A stretch of DNA of 64,000 bases. Source: an uncultured Prevotella sp. GTDB taxonomy: Bacteria > Bacteroidota > Bacteroidia > Bacteroidales > Bacteroidaceae. The notes below the pieces were generated by a model that did no database searches, had not been told where the DNA came from, and was given only the letters and a program-made list of their open reading frames with translations. The DNA lies in the NCBI GenBank assembly GCA_946405145.1, contig CAMJGE010000002.1, positions 124,001 to 188,000 of the forward strand, given 5' to 3'. A program made the translations under genes and the position numbers. Positions within the stretch are counted from its first letter, which is position 1. Every line of letters begins with the position of its first letter. Below are positions 1 to 9,310 of the stretch, piece after piece.

Positions 1-723
1 AGATTGGGGTATGGATATTCTGCATTGTCTGAATCTACCAAAGATGTTGCATTACCTGACACAACTTGTATCTGGAAGATGGATATTGAATCGGGCGAGG
101 TAAAGGAATTGTTTAAATATACGGACTTCGCCAGATTCCAGCCAAGGCCAGAGATGCAAGTTGTAGGAAGCGTACATAAGGTAAATCATATAATGTTGTC
201 ACCAAATGGAAAGCGTTTTATGGTGCTCTACCGCTGGTTCGTTGGTAGCAGAAAATATACTCGCCTTATCACTTGTAATGTAGATGGAACAGACATGTAT
301 GTGTTAAACGATGATGATATGACCAGTCACTGCTATTGGAAAGATGATGAACATATCATTGCCTTTGAAAACAAGAAGGATGGAGGGGCTGGCTATTATT
401 TGATGAAGGACAAGACGCAGGTGTATCAACACTTGTGGCCGCAGTTGAGCAATGACGGGCATCCTAGTTATTGCCCTACAAACAACAATATGGTGGTAAC
501 CGACTCTTATCCAAACAGGGCGAGAGTAGCTGATGTGAAGTTGCTCAAAGATACTGATCCAGAGGGGAAGGAGATGAAGGTTATAGCAAAGGTGTTTGCA
601 CCTTTCAAATATGACAATGACACCCGTTGCGATTTGCATCCACGTTGGAAAAGAGATGGTTCTGCCGTATGTTTTGATAGCGTGTTTGAAGGTCATCGTG
701 GACTATATATTGTAAATCTTTGA
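1..723 (+). CDS. TolB/WD40-like beta-propeller protein (oligogalacturonate-lyase-like), 5' end may extend outside window
   Basis: ORF 4..723; repeated SPNGKRF / HPRWKRDGSAVCFDS propeller-type motifs; ORF begins at the window edge. Confidence 0.6.
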   Translation, partial: RLGYGYSALSESTKDVALPDTTCIWKMDIESGEVKELFKYTDFARFQPRPEMQVVGSVHKVNHIMLSPNGKRFMVLYRWFVGSRKYTRLITCNVDGTDMYVLNDDDMTSHCYWKDDEHIIAFENKKDGGAGYYLMKDKTQVYQHLWPQLSNDGHPSYCPTNNNMVVTDSYPNRARVADVKLLKDTDPEGKEMKVIAKVFAPFKYDNDTRCDLHPRWKRDGSAVCFDSVFEGHRGLYIVNL

Positions 724-726
724 AAA

Positions 727-1716
727 ATGTATAATAAGGAAAAACTACCTTTCGTTTCTGCTCTATTGGTGACAAGAAATGAAAAGGATTATATCAGGAT
801 GTCATTGATGTCTTTAATAGACCAGACCTATCCAAAAGAGAAGTATGAGATAGTTATTATTGATGGTGGATCAACAGACGGAACTCTTGATATCATACAA
901 GAATTACAAGACAATTACAACTCGGAGAGTTTTAGTATCAGAGTAGTTCCAAACCCGAAGAAAATACTGGCTACAGGATGGAACATCGGTATTCTGTCTG
1001 CTAAGGGGGAATATGTAGTGCGCATTGATGCACATGCGACGGCAGATAAGGACTTTATTGAGAAAAGTGTAGAAACCATGCAGCGTGTGGATGCTGTTTG
1101 CGTGGGTGGTAAGCTTACATCAAAATCATTGAATGGTGAGGATAATGTCATTTCATACGTTCTTTCATCACCTTTTGGTGTGGGCAATTCTTCATTTAGG
1201 GTATCAGAGGACGAAGGGTATGCTGATACGGCTGTGTATGGTTTGTACAAGAAGGCTATTTTTGAGAAAGCAGGGTATTTTGATGAGAAGATGGTGAGAA
1301 ACCAAGACATCGAAATGCATAGCCGTATCAAGAAAGGTGGAGGAAAATTTTATTTTAATCCAGCAATCAAGAGTACCTATTACACCAGGAACACAGTAAA
1401 GAAGATGCTGAAACAGGCATACGGTAATGGACAGTGGAACATGGTGCTCCTGAAGGGCAGAAGTGGAGCATTGTCAATTCGGCATTTGGTGCCATTTGCT
1501 TTTGTGATTTCTATTTTTGGAGCCGCATTTCTTGGTTTCTTATACCCTGCTTTCTGGTTTCTGGGTATAGCAGTAATACTTTTGCATTTGGGATTGGGCG
1601 TTTATTTTGCTACCAAGAAAACGAAAAAAAGTAATCAGATATTGGCAATGCCATTATTATTTTTCTCGCTCCATATAGCATACGGATTGGGATATATAAG
1701 AGGAATATTTAGTTAA
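727..1716 (+). CDS. Family 2 glycosyltransferase with C-terminal TM segments
   Basis: VSALLVTRNEKDYI...IIDGGSTDGT GT-A motif, hydrophobic C-terminus. Confidence 0.88.
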   Translation: MYNKEKLPFVSALLVTRNEKDYIRMSLMSLIDQTYPKEKYEIVIIDGGSTDGTLDIIQELQDNYNSESFSIRVVPNPKKILATGWNIGILSAKGEYVVRIDAHATADKDFIEKSVETMQRVDAVCVGGKLTSKSLNGEDNVISYVLSSPFGVGNSSFRVSEDEGYADTAVYGLYKKAIFEKAGYFDEKMVRNQDIEMHSRIKKGGGKFYFNPAIKSTYYTRNTVKKMLKQAYGNGQWNMVLLKGRSGALSIRHLVPFAFVISIFGAAFLGFLYPAFWFLGIAVILLHLGLGVYFATKKTKKSNQILAMPLLFFSLHIAYGLGYIRGIFS

Positions 1717-1728
1717 TTCAATATTACA

Positions 1729-2997
1729 ATGAAGGAAACAAAAATTTGTGTAATCGGATTAGGTTACGTAGGACTGCCTTTGGCACGTCTGTTTTCGACC
1801 AAGTACCCCACAGTGGGATTTGACATGAACCAGAAGCGTTGCGATGCCCTGATGGCAGGTCACGATGCAACTCTGGAAGTGGCTGATGACATTCTTCAGG
1901 ATGCCATTAATAACCATGGATTCATTTGCACCAGCGACATTGAAAAAATTAAGGACTGCAATTTCTATATTGTTGCCGTTCCAACTCCTGTTGATGCAGA
2001 CAACAATCCTGACCTGACTCCCCTGGTTGGTGCTTCTAACACCGTTGGTAAGGTTATCAACAAGGGTGATGTTGTTGTTTATGAATCCACAGTTTACCCA
2101 GGTGTAACGGAAGACGAGTGTATTCCTGTTGTTGAGAAAGTCAGTGGTTTTAAGATGAACGTTGATTTCTACGGTGGTTATTCTCCTGAGCGTATCAACC
2201 CGGGGGACAAGCAGCACACCGTTGAGCACATTAAGAAAGTCACCTCTGGTTCAACTCCAGAAATTGGTAGGTACATCAATGAAGTGTATTCTTCAGTGAT
2301 TACCGCAGGAACGCACCTTGCTCCTACCATCAAGGTTGCTGAGGCTGCAAAGGTGATTGAGAACAGTCAGCGTGACATTAACATTGCTTTTGTGAATGAA
2401 CTTTCCAAGATCTTCAATAAGATGGGTATTGATACCCTTGACGTTCTTGAAGCAGCTGGAACAAAATGGAACTTCCTTCCATTCCGTCCAGGCCTGGTCG
2501 GTGGTCACTGCATTGGTGTTGATCCGTACTATCTGGCTCAGTGCGCACAGCGTCACGGTTACAATCCCGAGATTATTCTTGCTGGCCGTCGTATGAATGA
2601 TGGCATGGGTGAGTATGTGGCTACTGAGACTATCAAGTTGATGTTAAAGAAAGGTATTCAAGTACTGAACTCTAACATTATCATCCTTGGTTTCACTTTC
2701 AAGGAGAACTGCCCGGATGTGCGCAATACTAAGGTTATTGACATCTATAAGGCCCTGAAGGAGTACAACCTGAATATCACTGTTTATGATCCTTGGGCTA
2801 ATCCAGCCATTGTGGAGCATGAGTATGGTATTAAGGTGGTGAACGAACTTCCTACCGAGAAGTTTGACGCAGCCATTGCGGCTGTTGCTCACAAGAAGTT
2901 TGATGGATTGGATGTTCCTTCATTGTTAAAGGATAAACATGTTATATTTGACGTGAAGTGTACTTTGGAGAGAAGTATTGTTGACGGAAGATTATAA
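1729..2997 (+). CDS. tviB: UDP-N-acetyl sugar 6-dehydrogenase, TviB/WbpO type
   Basis: KICVIGLGYVGLPLA Rossmann motif, NDP-sugar dehydrogenase GGHCIGVDPYYL motif. Confidence 0.88.
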   Translation: MKETKICVIGLGYVGLPLARLFSTKYPTVGFDMNQKRCDALMAGHDATLEVADDILQDAINNHGFICTSDIEKIKDCNFYIVAVPTPVDADNNPDLTPLVGASNTVGKVINKGDVVVYESTVYPGVTEDECIPVVEKVSGFKMNVDFYGGYSPERINPGDKQHTVEHIKKVTSGSTPEIGRYINEVYSSVITAGTHLAPTIKVAEAAKVIENSQRDINIAFVNELSKIFNKMGIDTLDVLEAAGTKWNFLPFRPGLVGGHCIGVDPYYLAQCAQRHGYNPEIILAGRRMNDGMGEYVATETIKLMLKKGIQVLNSNIIILGFTFKENCPDVRNTKVIDIYKALKEYNLNITVYDPWANPAIVEHEYGIKVVNELPTEKFDAAIAAVAHKKFDGLDVPSLLKDKHVIFDVKCTLERSIVDGRL

Positions 2998-3001
2998 AGT
3001 T

Positions 3002-3976
3002 ATGTTGTACAAAGATTTAAAGTTTCCTGAAAATACATTATTCCTCGTGACAGGCGGAGCCGGATTCATTGGCTCCAACTTGTGCGAGGCAATATTGCAA
3101 ATGGGTTATCGTGTGCGTTGCCTCGATGATCTAAGTACTGGTAAACAAGTCAATGTGGATTTGTTCAAAAACAATCCTAACTATGAGTTTATCAAGGGTG
3201 ATATCAAAGACCTTGATACTTGTATGAAGGCTTGTGAAGGTGTTGACTACGTGATGAACGAAGCCGCATGGGGTAGTGTTCCCCGTAGTATTGAAATGCC
3301 TTTGTTCTATTGCGCCAACAACATCCAAGGCACACTGAACATGATGGAGGCAGCGCGTCAGAAGGGTGTAAAAACCTTTGTGTATGCTTCAAGTTCTTCT
3401 GTTTACGGTGATGAAGCGCATCTGCCCAAAAAGGAAGGCGTTGAGGGCAATCTGCTTTCGCCATACGCATTGACTAAGCGTTGTGATGAGGAGTGGGCAA
3501 AACAATACACTAAGCATTATGGTTTGAAGACAATTGGTCTCCGCTACTTCAATGTTTTTGGACGACGACAGGATCCTCATGGGGCTTACGCTGCTGTGAT
3601 TCCTAAGTTTATCAAACAACTATTGGATGATGAACGTCCTACCATTAACGGAGACGGTAAACAAAGTCGCGACTTCACATACATTGAGAATGTGATAGAG
3701 GCCAATTTGAAGGCTTGTTTGGCACCAGATGAGGCGAGTGGTGAGGCTTTCAATGTCGCATACGGAGGGCGAGAGTATCTAATTGATATTTATTATGATT
3801 TAACCAAAGCTCTCGACAAAGACATTGAGCCTATCTTTGGCTCAGCCCGAAAAGGCGATATTAAGCATAGTAATGCAGACATTAGTAAAGCCCGTAAAAT
3901 GCTTGGGTATGATCCTCAGTATGACTTTGTCCGTGGCTTGACTGAGGCTATTGAGTGGTATAAGGCAAATTTATGA
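3002..3976 (+). CDS. tviC: NAD-dependent UDP-sugar 4-epimerase, TviC/WbpP type
   Basis: LVTGGAGFIGSNLCEAIL, YALTKRCDE (YxxxK), RYFNVFGRRQDP; adjacent to tviB-like gene. Alternative upstream start at 2978. Confidence 0.85.
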   Translation: MLYKDLKFPENTLFLVTGGAGFIGSNLCEAILQMGYRVRCLDDLSTGKQVNVDLFKNNPNYEFIKGDIKDLDTCMKACEGVDYVMNEAAWGSVPRSIEMPLFYCANNIQGTLNMMEAARQKGVKTFVYASSSSVYGDEAHLPKKEGVEGNLLSPYALTKRCDEEWAKQYTKHYGLKTIGLRYFNVFGRRQDPHGAYAAVIPKFIKQLLDDERPTINGDGKQSRDFTYIENVIEANLKACLAPDEASGEAFNVAYGGREYLIDIYYDLTKALDKDIEPIFGSARKGDIKHSNADISKARKMLGYDPQYDFVRGLTEAIEWYKANL

Positions 3977-4004
3977 GGATATACTTATACATTATTTTTC
4001 ATAG

Positions 4005-4658
4005 ATGGTAATAAAATTTTTGTTTGATAGATTTTTATCCCTTTTTGGATTGTTGATCTTTTGGCCAATTCTGCTAATCGTAGCTATTTTGGTGAAGATA
4101 AAGATGCCAGGAGGCTCAGTTTTATTTGTTCAGAAGAGGGTTGGTAAGGATGGCAGATTGTTTGATTGCCACAAATTCCGTACAATGACGATAAAGCATA
4201 ATGGTAGTACGGTAAGTGTGGCAGGGGATAGTAGGATAACACCTTTGGGGGCAAAGTTGCGCCATTATAAACTTGATGAGCTCCCCGGTCTATGGGATGT
4301 GCTAATAGGTAATATGAGTTTTGTTGGCCCAAGGCCTGATGTGCCGGGGTATGCTGATATGTTGGAGGGAAATGACAGGGATGTATTAAAACTGAGGCCT
4401 GGTATTACTGGCCCTGCTACATTAAAGTATCGATTGGAAGACGAGATGATTGCCGAATATGTTGCTCAAAAACAAAAAGAAGGTGATAACAGAAAATCTC
4501 AAGATATCGCTGTAGATTATAATGATAATGTAATTTATCCAGACAAAGTGAAGCTAAATTATTATTATTATCACCATTATTCGTTTACCAAGGATATACA
4601 AATGATTTTGTGTACTATTTTGGGAAGGAAAATGGAGTATGCAGGAGAGGTGATTTAA
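4005..4658 (+). CDS. Undecaprenyl-phosphate sugar transferase (bacterial sugar transferase family)
   Basis: VQKRVGKDGRLFDCHKFRTM ... KLDELPGLWDVLIGNMSFVGPRP. Confidence 0.92.
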   Translation: MVIKFLFDRFLSLFGLLIFWPILLIVAILVKIKMPGGSVLFVQKRVGKDGRLFDCHKFRTMTIKHNGSTVSVAGDSRITPLGAKLRHYKLDELPGLWDVLIGNMSFVGPRPDVPGYADMLEGNDRDVLKLRPGITGPATLKYRLEDEMIAEYVAQKQKEGDNRKSQDIAVDYNDNVIYPDKVKLNYYYYHHYSFTKDIQMILCTILGRKMEYAGEVI

Positions 4659-4673
4659 TAAGTAGGATGAAAA

Positions 4674-5330
4674 ATGATCTCAAACTTTAAAGAATTAGAT
4701 TTTTACATGAAGGCTGATATGATGATGAATAGAGGTTATTTCAAAAAGTCATTTATTCGTCGTATATATGAGCTTTGGGTTCCAGATGAATTAATCCGTT
4801 ACTTACGGGCGATGCGTAAATATTCATATTACTCAAACAAAACTGCCTCTCTCGACCATAGTCATATTAATTTTTTGTTTATTCCTTTTCTATTATATTA
4901 TAAAAGAAAGTTCGTACGGTTAGGGTATAAATTAGGCTTTTCAATAGGTCCTAATAGTTTTGGATATGGATTAGTTATTCATCATCATGGTACAATTGTC
5001 TGTGGTCCTCACAATAAAATAGGGAATTATGCTTTAATTAACACATCGACTTGCATTGTTGATAGGGGATCCATAATAGGAGATGATTTATTTATGGGAA
5101 CAGGTGCAATAATTTCAAAAAAAATAGAATTAGGCAATAATATTATTATTGGTGCTAATTCTGTAGTAAACCGTTCTTTTATGGAAGAAGGTATTTTGAT
5201 AGCAGGTGCACCTGCAACAAAGGTTAAAGAAATTGATGGATCATGGTATGAAACATTATATGGAAATAAGTGGATATTTCGACATGAAGAGGTTGAAAAA
5301 CTAAAAGAGAAGATGAATTTATCATTCTAA
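4674..5330 (+). CDS. Serine acetyltransferase-like hexapeptide-repeat acyltransferase
   Basis: left-handed beta-helix hexapeptides (IGNYALINTSTCIVDRGSIIGDDLFMGTGAIISKKIELGNNIIIGANSVV). Confidence 0.8.
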   Translation: MISNFKELDFYMKADMMMNRGYFKKSFIRRIYELWVPDELIRYLRAMRKYSYYSNKTASLDHSHINFLFIPFLLYYKRKFVRLGYKLGFSIGPNSFGYGLVIHHHGTIVCGPHNKIGNYALINTSTCIVDRGSIIGDDLFMGTGAIISKKIELGNNIIIGANSVVNRSFMEEGILIAGAPATKVKEIDGSWYETLYGNKWIFRHEEVEKLKEKMNLSF

Positions 5331-5600
5331 TCCGTTATTATACAGATCAACAATCAGGATCCCTACGTGGATGAAGTCGGTAAGCGTCCAAAAATGACGT
5401 ATTGCGGCGATTAAGTTAAAAATTTACCTTTCTTGGACAAGCCAAGCGACAAAGTCGAGCGGCACTGAATTTTTAATTTTTCGATTAGTAACCCACCATA
5501 AGAACGTAAGGTGATATCAATATAAAGAGGTACCTTTCTTGCGTCCTTTCAGTAGCAAGCCAGCAGAGCTGGAGCGTCCTCCGTTTAAACTATTACAGTA

Positions 5601-6584
5601 ATGGAGACAAAGGAATATTTCGAGAAAGTGATGCAGGATTTCAACCAGCATCGAAACGGGCGCAGCCTCCGCAAGTACTGCCAGGATGAAGGCATCGATT
5701 ACAAATGGCTGCAGGAATACAAGAGGACATATCCCAATGAGACAAAGCCAGTCCAGGAATCGAAACCAGAACCTCAGTCTTTCATCCCCCTGGTCATCGA
5801 AGAGGAGAAGACTCAACCCAAGCCCGTCTGGCAGGTATCTCACCTCCGGCTTGAGAGCTCAGACGGTGGTTTCATTGACTTCAACAGTAATAACCTGGCA
5901 GCTGTAACAAGCCCGCAGATGCCATAGGATAAGCCGTGAGCTTCTGATACTCCTTCTTTCGGCATCAGTCCAGACACGTATCACCATAAATGACGAAAGT
6001 TTTTGTTAAGCCAAATGAGCAAAATAGAGCTTGCTTTAATTTTGCCATGGCGAGAAAACTAAGGATGAAATCCAAGATGAACAAGAAACGTGAGTACGCC
6101 CATGAGGACATGGAGGCACTTAGAAAGGAGATAGAAGTGCTGCGAATTCGTGCCCGCCAGGTAGATCAGGATATAAGAAACGGTGCTATCAGTCATGAGC
6201 AATGGGTGTCAGCAGCCCAAGAACTGATGGAACGTAAGAAAGAGATTATGGAGATCTTAGTCGACGTGGACCGGTATAAGCAGGATTTGCGTGCTGAGAT
6301 AAAAAAAGAAAAGAAATTGCGCGTGGCAGCAGAAGATAAAATAGCGATTCTCGAAGCAAAAATAAAGAACAACAAAAGTTAACATAACTCTGGAAGTCAT
6401 GATGCAGCACAGAAATATTGCTATCATGTACTCTCTGTATGAGAGCTGCAAGATGAACGATATTGATTTTGGTGAGTATGTTGAAGACATACTGACCCGT
6501 ATGATGAATGGCGATGATGACTACAGGTCAATGATCCCATGTTATTATACACCTGGCAAGAAGCAGGAAAAAAAGGTCGCTTGA
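5601..6584 (+). mobile_element. Decayed IS66-family element: TnpA-like ORF (5601..5927), coiled-coil part (5990..6382) and transposase C-terminal stub (6399..6584)
   Basis: METKEYFEKVMQDFNQHRNGRSLRKYCQDEGIDYKWLQEY is TnpA-like; RNIAIMYSLYESCKMNDIDFGEYVEDILTRM resembles the IS66 transposase C-terminus; no full TnpC between them. Confidence 0.65.
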
Positions 6585-6633
6585 TACAATCAAGTGGCGC
6601 AAAGTACAATCAGATAATTTTTTTCAAAAAATC

Positions 6634-6807
6634 ATGTTAGCGGTAATGCCCGTAAAATCGGGGTTACGTTCATATGGTGGCTTACTCCTGATGAGAGGTT
6701 TCTCGGAAGTGGATGACGTGATGCATAATACGGTGGGGTGTTTGATTGGATTTGGATTTATTACGATTTTGAGATTAATATTTAAAATAAGATATAAAAA
6801 TGTCTGA
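6634..6807 (+). pseudogene. VanZ-like C-terminal fragment
   Basis: own translation, frame open 6634..6807: ...RGFSEVDDVMHNTVGCLIGFGFITILRLIFK; stop overlaps start of next CDS. Confidence 0.55.
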
Positions 6808-8158
6808 AAGAAAGAGAATATATCTGTGTCTGGCTCATATGAGTGAGGACGGAATGGAACAGAAGTACGTTAAAGAAGCATTCGATACGAATTGGGTAGT
6901 GCCCCTTGGGCCAAACGTCAACGCTTTCGAGCAGGACCTCGAGCGCTTTGTCAATAACCAATATCCAATAACCAATAACCAAGTGTTATCGAAGCGTGTG
7001 GTGGCGTTGTCGAGTGGTACGGCTGCGGTGCACTTGGGACTGTTGAATTGTGGTGTGAAGCCAGGCGACGAGGTGATTGTGCAGAGCTTTACGTTCTGTG
7101 CTTCTACGCATCCTGTGACGTATCTGGGGGCTACGCCGGTGCTGGTGGATTCGGAGCCTGATACGTGGAATATCGATCCAGAGTTGTTGGAAAAAGCCAT
7201 CCTTGACCGCAAGGCTAAAACTGGTAAGTATCCAAAAGCTATCGTGCCTGTGGCGCTGTATGGTATGCCGTATAAGGCCGATCGTATCATGGAGATTGCG
7301 AATAAGTACGGCATCCCTGTGGTGGAGGATGCAGCTGAGGGCTTTGGTTCTCGCTACAAGGGGCAGATGCTGGGCACCTTCGGTAAGTATGGTGTGCTTT
7401 CGTTTAATGGTAATAAGATGATTACGACTTCTGGTGGTGGCGCGCTGATTACGGAGGATGAGGACCACTGGCGCGAGATTATGATGTACGCCACGCAGTA
7501 TCGTGAGAGTTATCCGTACTATCAGCATGAGAAAATAGGATATAACTATCGTATGTCGAATATCTGTGCAGGTATCGGTCGTGGTCAGATGACGGTGGTT
7601 GACCAGCACTTAGCACACCATAAGCACGTGCAAGCCCTCTATGAGGAGCTGTTGGCTGATGTGCCAGGAGTACATGTGCACTCGCAGCCTGAAGGCCCTG
7701 ACTACGACAGTAACTACTGGCTATGCACGATTACCTTGGATCCGGATTTGAAGATCAAGGGGCAGGAGAATGCTTACAAGACCATTGTGCAGGGGGCTGT
7801 TGGAGGAGCTGCTGGTGTGATTCATGTGGCAGATAGTGCGACAACGGATTGCCAGCCCAATGATAATGTGGAGGCGTTGCGTGTGGCCCTCGACAAAGCG
7901 CAGATTGAGGCTCGTCCTGTTTGGAAACCGATGCACAAGCAGCCAGTGTACTGTCGTACAAGTGAAAAGAGAAAAGTGAATAGTGAAAAATTGCCTTCCG
8001 GTGCAGAGTGCTTAACTTACGACAATTCCGTTGCTTATGTTAATGGTGTATCTGAAGCCATCTTCAAAGTGGGTATGTGTCTGCCTGCAGGACCGTATGT
8101 CAGTGATGATGATGTAAGGTATATCGTTGAGACAATTCAGAATGCGATCATATCTTAG
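6800..8158 (+). CDS. DegT/DnrJ/EryC1/StrS PLP-dependent sugar aminotransferase
   Basis: ALSSGTAAVHLGL, VEDAAEGFGSRYKGQMLGTFGKYGVLSFNGNKMITTSGGG. Confidence 0.92.
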   Translation: MSERKRIYLCLAHMSEDGMEQKYVKEAFDTNWVVPLGPNVNAFEQDLERFVNNQYPITNNQVLSKRVVALSSGTAAVHLGLLNCGVKPGDEVIVQSFTFCASTHPVTYLGATPVLVDSEPDTWNIDPELLEKAILDRKAKTGKYPKAIVPVALYGMPYKADRIMEIANKYGIPVVEDAAEGFGSRYKGQMLGTFGKYGVLSFNGNKMITTSGGGALITEDEDHWREIMMYATQYRESYPYYQHEKIGYNYRMSNICAGIGRGQMTVVDQHLAHHKHVQALYEELLADVPGVHVHSQPEGPDYDSNYWLCTITLDPDLKIKGQENAYKTIVQGAVGGAAGVIHVADSATTDCQPNDNVEALRVALDKAQIEARPVWKPMHKQPVYCRTSEKRKVNSEKLPSGAECLTYDNSVAYVNGVSEAIFKVGMCLPAGPYVSDDDVRYIVETIQNAIIS

Positions 8159-8230
8159 CGCCCTATGGCAATTCTTCAGTTACCTCTTCTGGCCTCAATG
8201 GGGGAAGAAGAGATAAGCATATATTAATAG

Positions 8231-8262
8231 CAAAAGGAGCAGAAATTATTCTGCTCCTTTTG
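8231..8262. terminator. Bidirectional intrinsic terminator
   Basis: perfect 14-bp stem caaaaggagcagaa-atta-ttctgctccttttg between convergent genes. Confidence 0.85.
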
Positions 8263-8706
8263 TTATTTTCCATACTTGCCGTCCTTCGCCTCAAAGATCG
8301 TGCTCGGCTCATGTACCTCTATCGAGTGCCAGACTCCAAGAGGTACTTGTATGCCAAATATCTTTTCTCGCGGAGACACCCTGAATCGAGCCACCTCGGC
8401 AAAACACGTCTCGTCAGCAGCCCTCTCACCATCATGAATAGGTCCACCTGCGTCCATATTGGGAAGCTCTTCGTAGAACACCCAGTCCAGACAACCTTCA
8501 AGACAGATCACACTCTCCGACGTTTTCAGATGCCGGTGTATCGGCACACGTGTCCCAGGCTCCAGCGCATTCAGCATGCCTTGGCTAGTATCTTCCGGAG
8601 TCGTCCTTAGGTCAAAGTTCTGCCTAAGCCTCTCAGACTCCTTCGCTTTCTGGTGCAGCTCAGAAAGCAGTTCCTTTTTTATCAATAGAACATCCATCGT
8701 CTCCAA
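8263..8706 (-). CDS. WbuC-type cupin-fold protein
   Basis: RVPIHRHLKTSESVICLEGCLDWVFYEE ... PLGVWHSIEVHEPSTIFEAKDGKY. Confidence 0.8.
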   Translation of the reverse strand: METMDVLLIKKELLSELHQKAKESERLRQNFDLRTTPEDTSQGMLNALEPGTRVPIHRHLKTSESVICLEGCLDWVFYEELPNMDAGGPIHDGERAADETCFAEVARFRVSPREKIFGIQVPLGVWHSIEVHEPSTIFEAKDGKYGK

Positions 8707-8880
8707 ACCATGTCACTTCCAACTATCATCTCAAATTTTAATTTATATTTCGTCAAACAGTTTTTTCAAATATTATATTCCTCCATTAACGCAGTAACGC
8801 CGAAAGGGAATTATACCTTCCAGCGTTGCTACTATTGTTTGTCCTAGGTCATCGTGGAGAGATCCCTGAAATTTATGAGA

Positions 8881-8951
8881 TTTCTTGCGTCCCTCCGGTA
8901 GCAAGCGAGCAAGCTCGAGCGCTCCATGCGCTGCGCTTAGTCGAAATGACA
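8881..8951. repeat. Dispersed repeat ending in tcgaaatgaca
   Basis: tttcttgcgtccctccggtagcaagcgagcaagctcgagcgctcc...tcgaaatgaca; related text at 5537-5585 and 9170-9255. Confidence 0.5.
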
Positions 8952-8959
8952 TTATTATA

Positions 8960-9161
8960 CTACGGCATGAGGTCCTTGCGATCCTTATTCATGGTGTCAA
9001 TAAGAGCTTCCTTTTTTATGGCAATTGTACTTCTTCGTAAAGCCAGGAATCGTTCCCGACCTGTGTTCTGTCACACGCCTTTCCAGATCGTTTGTCACAC
9101 CGATGTACAGTGTTGTGTCGCTTTTGTTCGCGAGGATGTATGTGTAGTATTGGTTGTGCAT
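8960..9161 (-). pseudogene. GIY-YIG endonuclease-like pseudogene with internal out-of-frame deletion
   Basis: minus strand reads MHNQYYTYILANKSDTTLYIGVTNDLERRVTEHRSGTIPGFTKKYNCH, then in another frame KKEALIDTMNKDRKDLMP*. Confidence 0.75.
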
Positions 9162-9267
9162 GATTGTAAATTTCTAGATTTCTCGGCCTTGCTCGAAATG
9201 ACAAAAAGGGGTGTATTCCCGCTAAAGCGCCTACCCGTAGCCTTTCGAAATGACAGGGAGGAGGGGG

Positions 9268-9310
9268 AATTAGGGAAAATTCCCCCAAAATTTCCCCTAA
9301 TTCCCCATTA
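9268..9310. repeat. Palindromic direct repeat, copy 1, downstream of fic
   Basis: aattagggaaaattcccccaaaatttcccctaattccccatta; near-identical copy at 10675..10717. Confidence 0.8.

Noticed and set aside
1759-2229. 156-aa - strand ORF
   Set aside because: Antisense to the tviB-like gene, no motifs
6835-7314. 159-aa - strand ORF
   Set aside because: Antisense to the aminotransferase
6986-7609. 207-aa - strand ORF
   Set aside because: Antisense to the DegT aminotransferase, Arg/His-rich shadow translation
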